From JANQIV01 sp050117315 (GTDB lineage Bacteria > Bacteroidota > Ignavibacteria > Ignavibacteriales > Melioribacteraceae), in NCBI GenBank assembly GCA_050117315.1, contig JASFMY010000091.1:1-27979 (forward strand): a DNA stretch of 27,979 nucleotides. Reading direction: 5' to 3'. Positions 7,416-17,068 of the stretch are shown here, piece by piece. The notes below the pieces were generated by a model that saw nothing but the letters and a program-made list of their open reading frames with translations, was not told where the DNA came from and ran no database searches. Position numbers and translations under genes: made by a program. Position 1 is the stretch's first letter. Every line of letters starts with the position of its first letter.

Positions 7416-7806
7416 ATTTAATAAGTTTATTGGATGTTTATCAATTACTAAGAAATCTAAAAAGAACATATGCAAAAAATAAACAAAAGGACTCAATGAC
7501 AAGTTTATTTGCCCGAATAACTTGAGGGGGGCTACTTTTAAGAATACAAGATTTTGTGTGAATATTTTTAGTTTCCTAAACTTTTTTCTCTAAAGTTAAC
7601 TTTTGTCGGTTGGTAGTGGAAAAAAATAAATATTTCGTATTAAGTTGACACTTATGTGCGGGGTAGGCAAGACTAAAATATCAATTATTGCGTTCATCTT
7701 CCTTTTTGTACACATTACAGCATAATTTGTTTAAGATATCGCATAATTATTGAGATGAAACATACTTTTGAATATCATTACAAAAATTTATTTAATAAAA
7801 ATAAAT
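7416..7806. other. Gene-free leader upstream of the PAS kinase
   Basis: About 390 bp without a credible reading frame. It is AT-rich, and I find no hairpin or strong promoter pair I would stand behind. TACTTTTG at 7763-7770 fits the Bacteroidota -7 consensus TAnnTTTG. The only TTTG nearby (7726-7729) is 33 bp away instead of about 19-21, so the match is weak. Confidence 0.4.
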
Positions 7807-9855
7807 ATGGATAACTCTTCAGATCAAAATAATGCAACTAATCTGAGGTCGCTTAATTTCGAAAATTCAGAAGAATTTTTGAATACTATTTTCGAATCCA
7901 TACCTAGCCCCATTTTTTATAAAAATCTTGAAGGTAAATACTTGGGGTGTAATAGCGCATTTCTTGATTTCCTTGGACTAAAAAGAACGGATATAATCGG
8001 GAAAACCGTTTGCGAAATTGCTTCACCGGAAATTGTAGAAATGTATAAGGAAAAAGATGACGAACTGTTTAATTCTCCGGGGACCCAAACTTACGAATGG
8101 CTAATAAAAAACAAAGATGGCAAAATAAGAAAAGTCCAATTTAATAAATCTACATTTACAGACAGCTCGGGTAATGTTGCAGGAATAATCGGTGTTATCT
8201 CGGACATCACAGAAAGAAAACAAGCAGAAAAAGAATTAAAACATCATTTGGAAATTGAAAAAATAGTAGCCAACATTTCCTCCCATTTTTTGGAGTTACA
8301 CTATTCAAAATTTAAAAACGGGATTGACTGGGCATTAAAAACAATAGGCAGTTTTGCCGGGGTTGAACGGAGTTATCTTTTTTTATTTGATGAAAAAAAG
8401 AAGTCCATAAGCAATACTAATGAATGGAATACGGATTCGGTTTCATCAATAAAAGAAAAACTGCAAAATATTCCTATCAATATTTTTCCATGGATAAGAA
8501 ATAAAATTATGAATAAAGAGGAAATTTTAATCAATAGTATAAGTGATTTCCCCTTTGAGGCTTCCTCGGAAATGGAATTTTTAAAATCTTTTAGTATAAA
8601 ATCTTTACTGGCTTTCCCGGTTTACAAAAAAAATAAAATCTACGGGTTCATCGCTTTTACTACTTCCAACGATGTAAAATACTGGCTCAAAAACGATCTG
8701 GTATTACTCAAAATGATAGCAGAAATCTTTGCCAATACTATTGAATCTTACCGGACGGAAAAAAATTTTCATGAAGCGCAGGAAAAATATAAAAGCCTTG
8801 TTGAACAATCGATAACAGGTATTTATATAATTCAAGACGGAGAATTTAAATATGTAAATCCCAAGTTTGCTGAAATTTTTGGTTATACTCAGGAAGAAAT
8901 AATTGAACATTGCAAAGTATCCGATCTGGTTTACAAAGAAGATTTATCAATTGTACAGGCAAACCTCAAAAAAAGGATTGACGGGCACATGCTTGAAATT
9001 AGTTATAAGTTTAGAGGATTGAAAAAAAACGGGTCAATCATGCATGTTGAAGTCCACGGCAGAAGGGTTGACTATCTCGGTAAACCAGCCGTTATCGGTA
9101 CTATACTTGACATATCGGCTGCAATAGAGTATGAAAATTCTTTAAAATTTGCTAAAGAGGAGGCTGATAAATCCAGCAGGCTTAAATCGGAATTTTTAGC
9201 CCAGATATCCCACGAAATTAGAACACCGGTAAGTGCTTTATTAAGTTTTGCAAATTTAATCCGCAACGAAATTTCGGAATTTATAAATAATGAGATAACA
9301 GAATGTTTCAACTCAATGAATGCAGCAGGAGAGCGGATAATAAGGACAATAGATTTGATTTTAAATATGTCTACAATTCATACTAATAATTATGAATTGA
9401 AACCCAAGCATATTGATATTTACGAAGACATAATTTTGCATTCTCAAAATGAATGGCGTTTGCATGCAGAAAATAAAAACCTGGAGCTGCTGCTTGAAAA
9501 CAACTGCAGTAACACAAAGGTTTTTAGCGACTTCTACAGTGTATCCCAGATTCTTATTAACCTGGTTGATAACGCAATAAAATATACTTTAAATGGATAT
9601 GTTAAAGTAAAGCTTCATCAGATTGATAACAAATTAGCCGTTAGTGTTGAAGATACGGGCATTGGTATTTCGGAAGACTTTCTTCCAAATATTTTTGACC
9701 CATTTTTACAGGAAGAACAAGGTTATACCCGTAAATACGATGGTAACGGCCTGGGGCTTGCACTTGTAAAAGAATACTGTGAAATGAATGATATTACAAT
9801 TCAAGTTACTTCTCAAAAGAATAAAGGCTCCGTTTTCACTATAAAATTCAATTGA
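7807..9855 (+). CDS. Cytoplasmic PAS-GAF-PAS sensor histidine kinase
   Basis: Encodes 682 aa from ATG 7807. A longer frame opens at TTG 7768, but that start would add a hydrophobic 13-residue leader with no ribosome site. Order of domains: PAS with PAC (about 15-145, ending VISDITERKQAE), GAF-like (about 150-315), second PAS (about 320-440), HisKA (phospho-acceptor H469 in SHEIRTP) and HATPase_c (DNAIKYT N-box, DTGIGIS from D616, GNGLGLALVKEYC). No membrane segment is seen, so it is predicted to be a soluble sensor reading a small-molecule or redox cue through PAS/GAF. No receiver domain or response regulator gene is nearby, so it is an orphan kinase. Its DHp/ATPase half is closely similar to that of the convergent kinase at 9914-11383. 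Confidence 0.9.
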   Translation: MDNSSDQNNATNLRSLNFENSEEFLNTIFESIPSPIFYKNLEGKYLGCNSAFLDFLGLKRTDIIGKTVCEIASPEIVEMYKEKDDELFNSPGTQTYEWLIKNKDGKIRKVQFNKSTFTDSSGNVAGIIGVISDITERKQAEKELKHHLEIEKIVANISSHFLELHYSKFKNGIDWALKTIGSFAGVERSYLFLFDEKKKSISNTNEWNTDSVSSIKEKLQNIPINIFPWIRNKIMNKEEILINSISDFPFEASSEMEFLKSFSIKSLLAFPVYKKNKIYGFIAFTTSNDVKYWLKNDLVLLKMIAEIFANTIESYRTEKNFHEAQEKYKSLVEQSITGIYIIQDGEFKYVNPKFAEIFGYTQEEIIEHCKVSDLVYKEDLSIVQANLKKRIDGHMLEISYKFRGLKKNGSIMHVEVHGRRVDYLGKPAVIGTILDISAAIEYENSLKFAKEEADKSSRLKSEFLAQISHEIRTPVSALLSFANLIRNEISEFINNEITECFNSMNAAGERIIRTIDLILNMSTIHTNNYELKPKHIDIYEDIILHSQNEWRLHAENKNLELLLENNCSNTKVFSDFYSVSQILINLVDNAIKYTLNGYVKVKLHQIDNKLAVSVEDTGIGISEDFLPNIFDPFLQEEQGYTRKYDGNGLGLALVKEYCEMNDITIQVTSQKNKGSVFTIKFN

Positions 9856-9913
9856 AATAATTCCACATTGTTTTTATGGGGTGTCAACTTTATTAAAATC
9901 CGTGCAGACTATA

Positions 9914-11383
9914 CTAATTCAGATTTGACTTGAAAGTTACCGAAAAAACTGAGCCGATCCCTTTTTCACTTTCCACATTGATTTCGGCATTGTTTAATTC
10001 GCAGTACCTTTTTACTAATGCCAAACCTAAACCGTTTCCTTCAAACTTTCTTGTGTACCCTTGCTCTTCTTGCGAAAAGGGTTGGAACAGGTTATCAATG
10101 TACTTCTCGGAAATTCCAATTCCGGTATCTGCTATAGAGACCCTGTACTTATTATTTACGGCTTCGTCTAAGAAAACATTTATTCCGCCTTTGTGAGTGT
10201 ACTTGATAGCATTGTCAAGTAGGTTTGCAAAAAGTTGAAGAAGGGTATATTTATCACCCTTTATGTTGGGATTATGAACGCCGTTGGAAAATGTTAAGTT
10301 AAGTTTTTTTTTATTTGCGTGGATTTTAAATTCATTAACAAGCGGAATAATTATATTATCCTTAAGGTTTATTTCCTGGAATTGAGGAGAATAAGTGCCT
10401 GCTTGAAGTTCGGACATATTTAAAATCAAATCTATTGTCCTTATTAGCCTTCTTCCACCGTTATCAATTATTTCAAAACATTCCCGTATTTCTTCATTCA
10501 TACTATCTTCAAGATCACTTCTTATTAATGAAGTGAAATTCATAATTGTGTTTACAGGTGTTCTGATTTCGTGCGACATTTGCGCTAAGAATTCGGATTT
10601 TAATTTGTCCGATTTCTCAGCCTGCTCTTTTGCTTGTATAATCCCTTGCCTTGTTTCATTTATTTTTGATGTCATCTGATTGAAAGAATCTGCCAGGCTT
10701 TCCAATTCATCCCCTGTTTCAATCGTAATCTTTTTATTTAAAACTCCATCTGTAACAGCTTTGGTGCCTTCCGTAAGCAGGTTAATAGGTTTTGTAATTC
10801 TGGTAATAAGTATATTAACAAGAAAAATTCCTATAGCAAGTAGAATGAATCCGGTGATTACATTTTCATTCCTAATTTTGAAAATTTCCGCATTTAACAC
10901 ATCAAGTGAGAAACCTATCCTCACAGTCCCGATTCTATCAATATTGAGATAAACCGGAGCCGCCACGTCCAAATAGTCATCGGTGAATTGTATTAGTATT
11001 TCGTTACAATTATATGCATTATTACTTACAGCATCTTCAAAAATTTTATGTCTCATTTTATTAAAAGTTGTACCGTCTGTTATAAGCCGGTTATTTTTAT
11101 CAAAAACATATGTATAAACGATCTCATCGTTTGTTAAAATAAAATTCAGATCTTCCCTAATCTGGTCTATTCTTAAGTCATTTAAATATTCTGCGGCAGA
11201 TGCTTCAAGAATTGTGATAAGCGTTTTGGCTTCCGAAATTAATCTTTGTTTTACTACTTCTTCTTGTGTCCTAATATTATTTACCGTATTAGCAAGCCCC
11301 AGTATAAACAGAAATACCGAAAATACTATAGTAAACCTCTGGCGTATACCAACCTTATACTTTTTTCTAAACTTTTTTACCAT
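9914..11383 (-). CDS. Membrane HAMP histidine kinase, partner of PhnD-like protein
   Basis: Encodes 489 aa. A transmembrane helix near residues 15-33 and a second near 172-192 enclose a ~135-residue periplasmic sensor region. HAMP (about 193-245), a short coiled coil, HisKA (H271 in MSHEIRTP) and HATPase_c (DNAIKYT, DTGIGIS from D419, GNGLGLALVKRYC) follow. The start ATG overlaps the stop of the upstream binding-protein gene (ATGGTAA), showing translational coupling. The pair therefore probably forms a periplasmic ligand receptor plus kinase. No response regulator is encoded beside it. The catalytic half matches the plus-strand kinase ending at 9855, which is only 58 bp away and convergent. 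Confidence 0.9.
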   Translation of the reverse strand: MVKKFRKKYKVGIRQRFTIVFSVFLFILGLANTVNNIRTQEEVVKQRLISEAKTLITILEASAAEYLNDLRIDQIREDLNFILTNDEIVYTYVFDKNNRLITDGTTFNKMRHKIFEDAVSNNAYNCNEILIQFTDDYLDVAAPVYLNIDRIGTVRIGFSLDVLNAEIFKIRNENVITGFILLAIGIFLVNILITRITKPINLLTEGTKAVTDGVLNKKITIETGDELESLADSFNQMTSKINETRQGIIQAKEQAEKSDKLKSEFLAQMSHEIRTPVNTIMNFTSLIRSDLEDSMNEEIRECFEIIDNGGRRLIRTIDLILNMSELQAGTYSPQFQEINLKDNIIIPLVNEFKIHANKKKLNLTFSNGVHNPNIKGDKYTLLQLFANLLDNAIKYTHKGGINVFLDEAVNNKYRVSIADTGIGISEKYIDNLFQPFSQEEQGYTRKFEGNGLGLALVKRYCELNNAEINVESEKGIGSVFSVTFKSNLN

Positions 11384-12354
11384 TGTTGTTTGTGCGAATC
11401 AAAATAATTTTTGAAAATTTTTTCTATTTCGTCTAGTTCTTTTTCCGGCAGACCTTTAAAACTTGAGGTTGAATAAAAGCTTTCCAGTGCTTTTTTACCG
11501 CTTTCATTCTTATTCATGTCTAACAATGTTCTTTTAATTTCATTAATATATGCAGTATCCAAATCGCTCCTTATCGATACAAGTTGACGGGGCATATCTA
11601 TTGATTTCGCAATTATTTTTAGTTCGTTTACCCTATCTGCCGAATTTTTATAATAGCTTATTATATCGGTAGCGCCTATTTCAATTTTGCCATTCAATAC
11701 CCAGAAAACAGTAGTTTCGTCATCTTCTGAAAAACAATAACCAACTTTGTTTTTAGGCACCTTCGCATTAGGGTTATTAAATTTAGAAAGTGAATATCCG
11801 TTGCTTATCAATAAATTCATCGGTAAAAAATAACCGCTGGTGGAGTAACTTTCTTCCATTGCAACCATTTTACCGTTGAGATCTTTAAGATCATCTATCT
11901 CGGAATCAGCCTTAGTAAATAAAACGCTACTGTAATATTCGGTATCATCTCGTAAATGTTTAAGTATAGGTCTCAAATTTGACATCTGAATTACACTAAA
12001 AGTAGGGAAAGGGCTGTCTATATAAATATCTACTTCAGCACTATTTATTAGTTTAGCCATTTCCTCAAGATCTCTCGTTACTACAACCCTACCTTTCATA
12101 ATATTAAATTCATCTAAATTTTCAGCAAGGTAATCGGCAAACGGTTGCAGCAATAAAATTTCGTTTTGAATGGCGTGAGAAACCGAGCCTATTGAAATAA
12201 CAGTCTCTTTTATAGTGCCTTTCTGCGGGAGTTTGTTTGTATTTGCAGCTTCACTATGGTTTTCTTCTTTTTTACCACAATCTGATAAAAAGATAATAGT
12301 AATTATGAGAAAAAAAATATTTGTTATTCGGACAAATATTAGTAAGCTTTTCAT
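11377..12354 (-). CDS. PhnD-like periplasmic binding lipoprotein
   Basis: Encodes 325 aa. A hydrophobic N-terminus ends in the lipobox L23-S24-D25-C26, giving a lipid-anchored periplasmic or outer-leaflet protein. The mature part follows the PhnD family of phosphate/phosphite/phosphonate-binding proteins: an opening SIGSVSHAIQNEILLLQPFA ('P-F-A-D-Y-L' helix), VDIYIDSPFPTF, a lobe-crossing D-L-K-D-L-N-G-K segment (LNGKMVAMEESYSTSGYFLP), and a later segment with D-D-E-T-T-V. Families with this fold bind oxyanions or organic acids. No phnC ATPase or phnE permease gene adjoins. Instead the gene overlaps a histidine kinase, so a sensory role is inferred and the ligand is unknown. A sigma70-like promoter lies upstream. 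Confidence 0.82.
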   Translation of the reverse strand: MKSLLIFVRITNIFFLIITIIFLSDCGKKEENHSEAANTNKLPQKGTIKETVISIGSVSHAIQNEILLLQPFADYLAENLDEFNIMKGRVVVTRDLEEMAKLINSAEVDIYIDSPFPTFSVIQMSNLRPILKHLRDDTEYYSSVLFTKADSEIDDLKDLNGKMVAMEESYSTSGYFLPMNLLISNGYSLSKFNNPNAKVPKNKVGYCFSEDDETTVFWVLNGKIEIGATDIISYYKNSADRVNELKIIAKSIDMPRQLVSIRSDLDTAYINEIKRTLLDMNKNESGKKALESFYSTSSFKGLPEKELDEIEKIFKNYFDSHKQQW

Positions 12355-12383
12355 ATAGGGTTCAATTCTAAATAATTGATTGA

Positions 12384-12413
12384 AATATATCCCTATTATC
12401 GTAATATTGACAA
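12384..12413 (-). promoter_or_regulatory. Sigma70-like promoter of the PhnD/kinase operon
   Basis: On the minus strand TTGTCA (12413-12408) is separated by 18 bp from TATATT (12389-12384), about 30 bp upstream of the PhnD-like start. Both hexamers match the bacterial consensus at 5 of 6 positions. It is the best candidate in the 188-bp gap before the efflux operon's end. If the organism is Bacteroidota-like, its main sigma factor may read a different consensus. Confidence 0.35.
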
Positions 12414-12542
12414 TAAACTAAATCAATTCCGAACAGAATTAACTCAAACTTAATAAAGACATAGAGTCCATTTCCTGTATGAAATAAGATTATTTTAAGG
12501 TAGGCTTTTCTATTTAAACAACATTATATCTTTGATTCCTGG

Positions 12543-13829
12543 TTACCCCTCGGTGATAATTCCTCCCGTAATTCTCGTCAATTCAGTGTTTGTGTTTATC
12601 AAATTGTAGATTGCATTTACTTTGCTTATTGAGGAATTTAAATATATCAATTGAACATCCCTGTAGTTGAATGAATTTATATTCCCGGCTTTAAATTTTT
12701 CTCCTGAAATTTTCAGATTTAATTTTGCCGCTTCAAGGTTTTCATTTGCAAGGCTAAGAAGCTCTTTTTGAACATTATACAATTCAAGCAAATTAGCCAG
12801 GCTAATTGATAAACTCTGCTTCATTTCTTCAGTTTCTATTTTACTTATTTCCTGCTGAATTTTCGCTATTTCTACTGCTCTCTTCGTATTAAAACCGTTA
12901 AATATATTTAAGCTCAGGGTTAGGTTTGCGAAATAATCGTACGAATCGGTTGTGGTAGAAGGAAGATCATTAATTTTTTGAGTGGTACGGAGTAAATCTA
13001 TACCTGAATATAAAGTAAGCTTAGGCCAGAAAGCAGCTTTAGCAATTTGAATTTCCTTTTCACTGAGTATTTCATTAATGTATTGGTTCTTTAGTGTATT
13101 GTTATTCCTAAATAATTTTTCTTTTAGAATATCAAATTCATAATCAAATAATTCGGTTACAAGACTGTCGGTAAAATTATAAATTTTATTTTCATCTTCT
13201 CCCATTAAAAGATTAAGCTGCCTTACCGAGTTCTCCGTATTTATTTCCTGTTGAAGAAAATTTGTTCTGTCCTCAAGCCATGAATTTTGAGCCTGTAATA
13301 CATCATATGTAACGGCGCTTCCCAGTTCTTTCTTTTCCAGCATTTGATCGTATCTATCTTTTGATAATTTCATTACCTCTCCAAAAACAAGAAGTTTTTC
13401 TTTTTCAAGAAGTATTGTGTAATACTGAAGGATTATTGCCTGAATAGTATTTTCCACTACTACAGCGGTATTGCCTTCCGAAAGCCTGTGCAGGTCTTCA
13501 AGTTTAGCCTTTTGGTGAAAAATTGAGAAGCCGTTGAATAATGTCCAATTGAGTTCAGCATAAGGAGTTAAAATATTAGTGGTAACTTCCGTATCGTCTG
13601 CATCTTCATACTTATTTACTGAAGCAAATTTTAAGTCAATTGTAGGATACCTTCCGGCTTGACCCCATGAATTATTTTCTTCGGCCATTTCCTCGTTTTT
13701 CTTAATAATAAGTATGTCATAATTCTGTGCAAGCCCTTTTTCAACTGCTTTACTTAAAGATAAATTTTCCTGTCCGAATGAACAAACACAAACACTTATC
13801 AACAATAGAATGCAAGAATATACTTTCAT
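12543..13829 (-). CDS. TolC-family outer-membrane efflux channel
   Basis: Encodes 428 aa with a Sec signal peptide (residues about 1-19, ending CSFGQ). The mature chain shows the two homologous halves of outer-membrane efflux proteins, with long Leu/Glu/Lys/Ala-rich helices and a conserved W-T-L-F-N-G region (AELNWTLFNGFSIF, mirrored later by LSLNIFNGFNTKRAVEIAK). These form the trimeric barrel and alpha-helical tunnel that docks on the RND pump. Last gene of the operon, 30 bp after the pump, with AGAGGAAA as ribosome site. Length fits the family. Confidence 0.9.
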   Translation of the reverse strand: MKVYSCILLLISVCVCSFGQENLSLSKAVEKGLAQNYDILIIKKNEEMAEENNSWGQAGRYPTIDLKFASVNKYEDADDTEVTTNILTPYAELNWTLFNGFSIFHQKAKLEDLHRLSEGNTAVVVENTIQAIILQYYTILLEKEKLLVFGEVMKLSKDRYDQMLEKKELGSAVTYDVLQAQNSWLEDRTNFLQQEINTENSVRQLNLLMGEDENKIYNFTDSLVTELFDYEFDILKEKLFRNNNTLKNQYINEILSEKEIQIAKAAFWPKLTLYSGIDLLRTTQKINDLPSTTTDSYDYFANLTLSLNIFNGFNTKRAVEIAKIQQEISKIETEEMKQSLSISLANLLELYNVQKELLSLANENLEAAKLNLKISGEKFKAGNINSFNYRDVQLIYLNSSISKVNAIYNLINTNTELTRITGGIITEG

Positions 13830-13859
13830 ATAAAAATTTCCTCTTTGAATAATTTTTTG

Positions 13860-16800
13860 TTAGTCAATAGAAATACGGCTGTTCACTATTGCTGTTTCAA
13901 CATCTTCCGGTACAAACTGCTCCGGATAAGTCTCTTTATCCCTAAATGTATTTTTTACCCATAGTTTTAAATCATTAAGTGTCAAAATTAATACAGGGAA
14001 AAATATTAAAATAAAACCTGTCCCAATCATAACCCCGTAAGCCAATGAGATGGCCATAGGGATCAAAAACTGTGCTTGAAAACTTGTTTCCAGGATAATA
14101 GGATACAAACCAAGCACCGTTGTGATAGTAGTTAGTAGAATTGCTCTAAACCTCATTTTACCGGCCTTATAAGCTGCTTCTTCTACTTTATAACCCTCAA
14201 GCAATAAAGAGTTATATTTTGATAAAAAGACTACTGCATCATTGACAATAACTCCGGAAAGTGCAACCATTCCCCAGGCACTTAAAATTGAAATCGGATG
14301 CCCGTGAAGCCCGTGTCCCCATGACGCGCCTAAGAATGACAGAGGTATCATCATTAAAACTATGACAGCATGCGAAACTGATTTAAAATGGATGATCAAA
14401 ATCAAAACAATTATTCCAAATGCAATCATAAACAACTTCTGCATATCTGCAACTGCTTCATCACTTGATTTTTGCTGACCCTGGTATTCAATTCTAATAC
14501 CGGGGTATTTCGATTTCAATTCAGGTAATATTTCGGAATTTATTTTTGCTAAAATCGGTGGAACAGGTTCGTACGGATCAACTAAGTCGGCTTCTACCCT
14601 CACTTCTCTTGAACTATTATATCTCTGAATATTTACGGGACCTCTTTCAATTTTATAGGTTACAAGTTCCGTAAGCGGGTACTCTCCGTCTGCAGTTTTA
14701 ATTTTCATATTTTCTAGCTGTCCTATATTCATTCTGTCTTCTTTCGGGTAACGAACCCATACTCTTAATTCATCTTTGCCGTCCTGAAGTCTTTGTACCT
14801 GGCCGCCGTAAAAACCTTGCCTTACTTGATTGCTTATTTCGGCTTGCGATAAACCGAGAAAGTATGCTTTAGGTTTAAGCTTAAGTTTAATTTCCTGCTT
14901 ACCCTGTGCATTGTTATCACTTATGTTTTCAAGGGAAGGTAGATTTTTCAACTCGTTTCTAAAAAACTCTTTTGCATGTTCTAATTCGTCCAATTCTTTT
15001 CCAAGCAAACTAATGGAAACAGGTTTTCCCCACCTATTTGATCCTCCAACAGTATATTTCTGAGCTTGAGGCACTTCGCCTATTTCATTTCTCACCCTCT
15101 CCACTATGTCAAAACTAGAAATCGGGGCACCTTCCATATCTCTTAGCAGAACAAATATTTGCCCCGCATGCGACCCGGATTCCTGTCCGTCGAACGCATA
15201 GCCAACACTCCTGAACGAATAAGTTATAAATGCATTAGTATCGGCAAATTCTTCCTTTAAGTCTTTATCTACTTTCCAGATTGCATCTTCAAAACGACGA
15301 AGATTTCTCATTGTCTGCTCCTCGCCTTCGCCCGGGGTGAAAGCAACATCCACACTAAAAAAATCAAACGTAACTGATGGAAAAAATGTTGTTTGTATTA
15401 TTGTTCCCTGTATTAACCCGATAGTAATAAATATTAACGCTATAGGAACAGTGACTATTGACCATCTCCATTTAATTATAAACTTCAAAATCTTACTGTA
15501 AATCCTATCTCTAAGCAGATGAATAAAGGATTCAAGTTTTTCCCTTATTTTAGCACCAAACCCGTCATTCCCTCTTCTTCTCATAACATTATGGTTGCCC
15601 AAATGAGCAGGAAGAACAAAGACAGCTTCGAGAAGTGAAAAGCCAAGAGCAAAAATTACAATAAATGCCATTTCAAACATCATTTCCATCCGGCCGCTCA
15701 AAAATAATAAAGGTGCAAATGCGACCATTGTAGTTGTTATCGAAGTAATTACAGCAGGAATAACTTCCAACGTCCCGTCAATTGCTGCTCTACGCGGACT
15801 TTTGCCGTTCTCAAAGTGGGAATAGATATTTTCACCTATTACAATTCCGTCATCTACCAGTATACCTATCACTAGGATCATTCCAAATAGAGAGACCATG
15901 TTTATGGTAATGCCGACTAAGTTTGCTACAATAAACATCATTAAAAACGAAGAAGGTATTCCCCATGCTACCCATAACGATAATCTAAAACTCAAAAACA
16001 ATGCGAGAGAAATAACCACGAGCAAAAGTCCAATTCCGCCGTTATTTATTAACAGGTCAAGACGGCTGTTAAGCAGAACTAAAAAGTCGAATGTAACATC
16101 AAGTTTAACCTTAGGGTTTCTTGCATTAAAATCCTCGGCATATTTTTTTAGATAATCTGATATTTGTTCCAGGTCTTCTTCAACAAGTTTATCAACTGCA
16201 ATATATACGCCTTGTTTACCGTTTATGTAAGAGACATTTGAGACATCTTCAAATTTAACTTTTACTTCTCCGACATCTCTAATTCTTAAAAAGCTTCCGT
16301 CATCATTTGCCCTTAAGATTATATCACCTATTTCATTGGGATCTACAGTTCTGTACCTTGACCTAATCAATATTTCCTGGTTAGGTGATTTGATCTGCCC
16401 GGCAGAGAAATCTCTGTTGTTATTAAGAATAGCTTGCGAGATATAACCAAAGGTAAGACCATATCTCAATAAATTTTCTTCAGATACTTCAACTGAGATT
16501 TCAAGCGACGGGTAACCTCCCAACGATACTTGCGAAATAAATCCCGTAGCTAAAAAATCTTCTTCAATCTGCTGAGCATATTTTTTCAGGGTTTTTAAAT
16601 CAACATCCCCGTATAAGCCCATTCTTGCAGCCTGTGTTGTGGTCCTTCTTTTATATACAATCGGCCTTTCGGCATCTACAGGTAAAGAACTTATACCGTC
16701 AACGGCATTTTTAATTTCTATTAGCGTTTCATCTATATCGTATTCACCGGTTACTTCAACACTAACACTCGCATAGTTCTCCGAGGAGGTGGAAGTAATT

Positions 16801-17039
16801 TCCTTAATTCCTACTATCCCTCTTATTGCTTCCTCAATTCTTGTTGTTATGCCTTCTTCCATTTCTTTGGGAGAAGCACCCGGGTAACTAACAGTCACAT
16901 TTATATATTTTGATTTTATTTCAGGGAAGAATGCCTTCCTCATTGATAAAAGACTTAAGCCCCCGCCTATTATAATAATTGCAATAATTATGTTAGCGTA
17001 GAAAGGATATTTTACAAATGCGGATAATGTTTTTTTCAT
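13860..17039 (-). CDS. RND efflux pump inner-membrane subunit
   Basis: Encodes 1059 aa with the full two-fold RND layout. TM1 is near residues 12-30, followed by a large porter domain, TM2-6 (about 335-480), a loop, TM7 (about 520-540), a second porter domain and TM8-12 (about 870-1030). The TM4 acidic pair D396-D397 (GILVDDGIVIGEN), the proton relay of AcrB-type pumps, is kept. The TM10 site that is Lys in AcrB is Val932 in GVIVNDAVVFLSK, so the relay resembles the VND-type RND subgroup. Exports drugs, lipids or other amphiphiles out of the cell with the fusion protein and TolC channel. The operon is marR-MFP-RND-TolC with 29-43 bp gaps. AAGGATC precedes the ATG. Confidence 0.93.
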   Translation of the reverse strand: MKKTLSAFVKYPFYANIIIAIIIIGGGLSLLSMRKAFFPEIKSKYINVTVSYPGASPKEMEEGITTRIEEAIRGIVGIKEITSTSSENYASVSVEVTGEYDIDETLIEIKNAVDGISSLPVDAERPIVYKRRTTTQAARMGLYGDVDLKTLKKYAQQIEEDFLATGFISQVSLGGYPSLEISVEVSEENLLRYGLTFGYISQAILNNNRDFSAGQIKSPNQEILIRSRYRTVDPNEIGDIILRANDDGSFLRIRDVGEVKVKFEDVSNVSYINGKQGVYIAVDKLVEEDLEQISDYLKKYAEDFNARNPKVKLDVTFDFLVLLNSRLDLLINNGGIGLLLVVISLALFLSFRLSLWVAWGIPSSFLMMFIVANLVGITINMVSLFGMILVIGILVDDGIVIGENIYSHFENGKSPRRAAIDGTLEVIPAVITSITTTMVAFAPLLFLSGRMEMMFEMAFIVIFALGFSLLEAVFVLPAHLGNHNVMRRRGNDGFGAKIREKLESFIHLLRDRIYSKILKFIIKWRWSIVTVPIALIFITIGLIQGTIIQTTFFPSVTFDFFSVDVAFTPGEGEEQTMRNLRRFEDAIWKVDKDLKEEFADTNAFITYSFRSVGYAFDGQESGSHAGQIFVLLRDMEGAPISSFDIVERVRNEIGEVPQAQKYTVGGSNRWGKPVSISLLGKELDELEHAKEFFRNELKNLPSLENISDNNAQGKQEIKLKLKPKAYFLGLSQAEISNQVRQGFYGGQVQRLQDGKDELRVWVRYPKEDRMNIGQLENMKIKTADGEYPLTELVTYKIERGPVNIQRYNSSREVRVEADLVDPYEPVPPILAKINSEILPELKSKYPGIRIEYQGQQKSSDEAVADMQKLFMIAFGIIVLILIIHFKSVSHAVIVLMMIPLSFLGASWGHGLHGHPISILSAWGMVALSGVIVNDAVVFLSKYNSLLLEGYKVEEAAYKAGKMRFRAILLTTITTVLGLYPIILETSFQAQFLIPMAISLAYGVMIGTGFILIFFPVLILTLNDLKLWVKNTFRDKETYPEQFVPEDVETAIVNSRISID

Positions 17040-17068
17040 TATGATCCTTGCTATTAAAATTCTTGAAT

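Noticed and set aside
7768..7806. TTG start extending the PAS kinase by 13 residues.
   Set aside because: The added leader has no ribosome site and overlaps a possible -7 promoter box. ATG 7807 begins the normal polar N-terminus before the PAS domain.
9914..12354. ABC phosphonate uptake operon.
   Set aside because: Only the binding protein is present. The next gene is a kinase, and no ATPase or permease gene adjoins.
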